Source: CAZIAK01 sp964537035
Lineage (GTDB): Bacteria > Planctomycetota > B15-G4
Direction of reading: 5' to 3'
Assembly (NCBI GenBank): GCA_964537035.1
Contig: CAZIAK010000074.1
Span: 1 to 16,234, forward strand
Length of the DNA stretch: 16,234 bases
Numbering within the stretch: position 1 is the first letter of the stretch; each line of letters begins with the position of its first letter. The notes below the pieces were generated by a model. It made no database searches. It had not been told where the DNA came from and was given only the letters and a program-made list of their open reading frames with translations. The position numbers and the translations under genes are program-made. Below, in pieces: positions 13,402 through 16,234 of this stretch.

Positions 13402-16112
13402 GCACCACCGACATGCCCCCCGCCGACGAGATGGCCACGCGCTACGACCCGGCCTCCATCGAAGACGACATCCGTTCGACCTGGGACCGCAGCGAGGTCT
13501 TCACGGCCGACGGTGACTCTGAGCGCGAGCCGTTCACGATCATGATCCCGCCGCCGAACGTCACCGGCGTGTTGCACATGGGCCACGCGCTCAACGGCAC
13601 CCTGCAGGACATCGTCGCCCGTCATCAGCGCATGAACGGCAAGGATGTGCTGTGGCTGCCGGGCACCGACCACGCGGGCATCGCCACCCAGGCCGTGGTC
13701 GAGAAGAAGATCTACGCCGAGACCCAGCAGACGCGCAAGGACATGGGGCGCGAGGCGTTCCTGGCCGAGATCTGGAAATGGAAAGACGAGCACGGGGCGA
13801 CGATTCTCAAGCAGTTTCAGCGCCTGGGTGCGTCGTGCGACTTCACCCGCACCGCGTTCACCCTGAGTGACGAGCTGTCCCGGGCGGTGCGCGAGTCGTT
13901 CGTGCGCATGTTCAATGACGGGCTCGTCTACCGCGGCGCGCGCCTGGTCAACTGGGACTGTGTGCTGCAGACGGCGATCTCTGACGACGAGATCGAGTAC
14001 GTGCCCCGCAAGGGCAAGCTGTGGAACCTGCGCTACCCGGTGAAGGGCGATCCCGAGCGCTGCGTGACCGTGGCCACGACCCGTCCCGAGACCATGCTGG
14101 GCGACACGGGCGTGGCCGTGCACCCAGACGACAGCCGCTACGCCGACCTGGTGGGCAAGACGCTCATGCTGCCGCTCATGGATCGTGAGATCCCGGTGGT
14201 GGCCGATGAGTCCGTCGACAGAGACTTCGGTACGGGTGCGGTGAAGGTGACGCCGGGGCATGACCCTGCTGACTACGAGCGGGGCGCTCGGCATCGTCTG
14301 CCGATCATCAACATTCTCGAGTCGGACGGCACACTGTCCGCCGAGGCGGGGAGCTTCGCCGGGCTGAGTCGTGAGAAGGCGCGCAAGGCCGTGCTGGCCG
14401 CCATGGACGAGCTGGGCCTGCTGGGCGACATCGTCGACATCGAGCACAACGTGTCGGTGAGCGATCGCAGCAAGAGTCCCATCGAGCCCTTGGTGAGCGA
14501 ACAGTGGTTCGTGAAGATGAAAGAGATGGCCGCGCCGGCCATCGCCGCGGTGAACGACGGCTCGCTCACCTTCAAGCCCGCCCGCTGGAAGAACGTCTAT
14601 CTGGCCTGGCTCGAAGGCGTGCACGACTGGTGCATCTCTCGCCAGCTGTGGTGGGGGCATCGCATCCCGGTCTGGTACGACGAGGACGGCGAACCCTGCG
14701 CGAGCGTCGATGACCTGGAGATCGGCGCGCCGCACCCCGTGACCGGCAAGCCCATCGTGCGCCAAGACGAAGACGTGCTCGACACCTGGGCCAGCTCGTG
14801 GCTGTGGCCCTTCGCCACTCTGGGTTGGCCCGACGAGACCAGCGATCTGGCCCGCTACTATCCGACCCAGTTCTTGTCGACCGCGAGCGACATCATCTAT
14901 CTGTGGGTGGCGCGCATGGTCATGGCCGGCTACGCGTTCGTCGACCGGTTGCCTGAAGATCAGCGCTGCCCGTTCGCCACCTGCTACATCCACGCCACCG
15001 TGCTCGACGGCAAGGGGCAGCGGATGAGCAAGAGCAAGGGCAACGGCATCGATCCCATCGACATGATCGATCAGTACGGCGCCGACGCGGTGCGCTACTC
15101 GCTGGTCATGCTCACCAAGGAGGGCCAGGACACCAAGCTGGCCCCCGAGAAGTTCGAGATGGGTCGCAACTTCGTCAACAAGCTCTGGAACGCCTCGCGC
15201 TTCGTGTTGAGCAAGGCGGGCAGCTTGCCCGTGTTCGACGCCTCGGCGGTGACCGCCATCGAAGACCGCTGGATCCTGTCCCGCCTGGCCGCCACCGCTG
15301 AGCAGGTGGGTGATGACTTCACCCGCTACAACTTCAACGACGCCGCCACCGAGCTCTACCGCTTCGTCTGGAACGACTTCTGCGACTGGTACGTGGAGGC
15401 GGTCAAGCCTCGCCTCGAACCTGCAGACGGCGTCGAGGGTACGCCCGGTGAGCCCGTGGCCCGGGCGGTGCTGGGTCGTGTGCTGGCAGACATCCTGGGC
15501 ATGCTCCACCCCCTGGCGCCGTTTGTGACCGAGGCGGTGTGGCGTCGGTTGCGTGCGGCGAACGAGACCGATCTGCCCGAGCTGCTGACCACGGCGCCGT
15601 TTCCTGATGGCACGGGGCTGCCCCGTGACGCCCAGGCCGAGAGTGATCTGGCGCTGACCCAGACCGTGCTCGGGTCGGTGCGCAAGCTGCGTCAGCAGAA
15701 CAACGTGGGCGAGCGCAAGCCGGTGAAGGTGACCGTGGCCGGGACGAGCGATGCACAGGCGGCGGGCCTGGAGCGTTGCCGCGACCTCCTGCAGCGCCTC
15801 GGGCACCTGGAGCAGTTCAGCGCCGCAGCCGATCCCGCACGCCCCGAGGGCGCGGCCGCTGACGTGGTCGACGGCCTCGAGGTGCTGCTCGATCTCGACG
15901 GCCTGATCGACAGGTCAGCCCAGCGCGAGTCACTGCAGCGCAGCGTCACCAAGGTCGAGAAGTCCCTGGCGGGCATCAAGGGCAAGCTGGGCAACGAGAG
16001 CTTCGTGGCCAAGGCGCCCGAGGCCGTGGTCGCCCGTGAGCGTGAGCGGCAGAGCGAACTCGAGGGTGAGCTGGAGCGCCTGTCAGCGCTGCTGTCAGCG
16101 CTCGACAAGTAA
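13398..16112 (+). CDS. valS: Valyl-tRNA synthetase
   Basis: The protein has 904 residues, a usual length for ValS. It charges tRNA-Val with valine in the cytoplasm. Class I signatures are PPPNVTGVLHMGHAL (51-65, with HMGH as the HIGH motif) and QRMSKSKGNGIDP (541-553, with RMSKS as KMSKS). The CP1 editing domain contains VATTRPETMLGDTGVAVHPD (225-244), which removes mischarged threonine. WCISRQLWWGHRIPVWY (411-427) and EDVLDTWASSWLWPF are typical of ValS. The C-terminus (about 835-904) is a charged coiled coil, which binds the tRNA. The start is ATG 13398, preceded by GGAGAG and overlapping the ApgM-like stop; the longer open frame from 13254 is antisense-like overlap. The stop is TAA at 16110-16112. 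All motifs are intact. Confidence 0.98.
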   Translation: MSTTDMPPADEMATRYDPASIEDDIRSTWDRSEVFTADGDSEREPFTIMIPPPNVTGVLHMGHALNGTLQDIVARHQRMNGKDVLWLPGTDHAGIATQAVVEKKIYAETQQTRKDMGREAFLAEIWKWKDEHGATILKQFQRLGASCDFTRTAFTLSDELSRAVRESFVRMFNDGLVYRGARLVNWDCVLQTAISDDEIEYVPRKGKLWNLRYPVKGDPERCVTVATTRPETMLGDTGVAVHPDDSRYADLVGKTLMLPLMDREIPVVADESVDRDFGTGAVKVTPGHDPADYERGARHRLPIINILESDGTLSAEAGSFAGLSREKARKAVLAAMDELGLLGDIVDIEHNVSVSDRSKSPIEPLVSEQWFVKMKEMAAPAIAAVNDGSLTFKPARWKNVYLAWLEGVHDWCISRQLWWGHRIPVWYDEDGEPCASVDDLEIGAPHPVTGKPIVRQDEDVLDTWASSWLWPFATLGWPDETSDLARYYPTQFLSTASDIIYLWVARMVMAGYAFVDRLPEDQRCPFATCYIHATVLDGKGQRMSKSKGNGIDPIDMIDQYGADAVRYSLVMLTKEGQDTKLAPEKFEMGRNFVNKLWNASRFVLSKAGSLPVFDASAVTAIEDRWILSRLAATAEQVGDDFTRYNFNDAATELYRFVWNDFCDWYVEAVKPRLEPADGVEGTPGEPVARAVLGRVLADILGMLHPLAPFVTEAVWRRLRAANETDLPELLTTAPFPDGTGLPRDAQAESDLALTQTVLGSVRKLRQQNNVGERKPVKVTVAGTSDAQAAGLERCRDLLQRLGHLEQFSAAADPARPEGAAADVVDGLEVLLDLDGLIDRSAQRESLQRSVTKVEKSLAGIKGKLGNESFVAKAPEAVVARERERQSELEGELERLSALLSALDK

Positions 16113-16234
16113 GAGGCGCCGGTGCTGGCTCAGGCCTCGCCACAACTCCTCACCGCACCTGAAGGGCGGGGCACGTCCAAGCTCTCACCACGATCGTCGC
16201 GAGGGTGCGGCTGGGCGGCCTTGAGGGCTAGCCT
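16113..16234. other. Non-coding end of the window after valS
   Basis: This 122-bp stretch follows the valS stop. I see no gene start with family similarity. A weak pairing of GAGGC near 16113 with GCCTC near 16135 has a long loop and no T-run, so I do not call it a terminator. The very end contains GGCTAGCCT, a palindromic-core sequence resembling the candidate -10 elements elsewhere, but its downstream context is outside the window. Confidence 0.4.

Noticed and set aside
12669..15806. A 1045-codon open frame on the minus strand
   Set aside because: It is exactly antisense to valS and the ApgM-like gene, whose plus-strand motifs are intact. Its composition (His, Arg, Gly and Val rich, no domain) is the usual product of GC-rich antisense frames.
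1..16234. tRNA, rRNA, riboswitch, insertion sequence, attachment site or defence-system genes
   Set aside because: I looked in all spacers and at all main frames and found no cloverleaf, known riboswitch core, transposase, integrase, terminal repeats or defence-type domain.

Overview
This is a GC-rich bacterial window with dense coding. It holds 13 protein genes (the first truncated at the left edge), no recognisable RNA gene, no mobile element and no CRISPR array. The best guess at origin is a Gram-negative bacterium of the Planctomycetota, or a similarly GC-rich group such as Myxococcota. The reasons are an MJ0042-type zinc-ribbon membrane protein, a sulfatase-fold protein with large beta domains, an ECF-like regulator, a WhiG/FliA-type sigma factor with an FETYC region 2, and KDO-8-phosphate synthase, which implies a KDO-containing lipopolysaccharide. 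This assignment is inference from gene content only.

Layout. At 2-3774 (+) an apparent operon encodes the tail of an Ala/Glu-rich protein, an MJ0042 zinc-ribbon/single-TM protein and a membrane-anchored sulfatase-fold protein. The reading frame and Shine-Dalgarno of the last point to an ACG start. At 3775-4762 (+) there is a regulatory leader and an ECF-like sigma-region-4 protein. At 4785-6718 (-) a NagZ-like GH3 beta-hexosaminidase is translationally coupled to a PTS EIIA-type protein. At 6831-8099 (-) lies a GT4 glycosyltransferase. A repeat-rich spacer separates it from a divergent sigma factor (8191-9027, +), which overlaps by 11 bp a diaminopimelate-decarboxylase-like protein that lacks the catalytic lysine and much of the barrel (9017-10030, +).

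Next comes a four-motif 4Fe-4S ferredoxin (10095-10571, -), divergent from an IscU/NifU-like scaffold protein (10777-11175, +). Their promoters appear to overlap at a shared -10 region. kdsA (11147-11962, -) overlaps the tail of the scaffold gene. Finally an ApgM-type phosphoglycerate mutase homologue with altered catalytic residues (12154-13401, +) overlaps valS by ATGA (13398-16112, +).

Themes. Envelope work is represented by kdsA, the GT4 enzyme, the NagZ-like enzyme and the sulfatase-fold protein. Iron-sulfur biology is represented by the ferredoxin and scaffold pair. Three proteins keep the signature of a known enzyme family while losing residues the chemistry normally needs: the LysA-like protein, the ApgM-like protein, and the IscU-like protein without its third cysteine. 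I see no defence system, biosynthetic cluster or mobile island. These altered-site proteins and the regulatory spacers are the most unusual things present.
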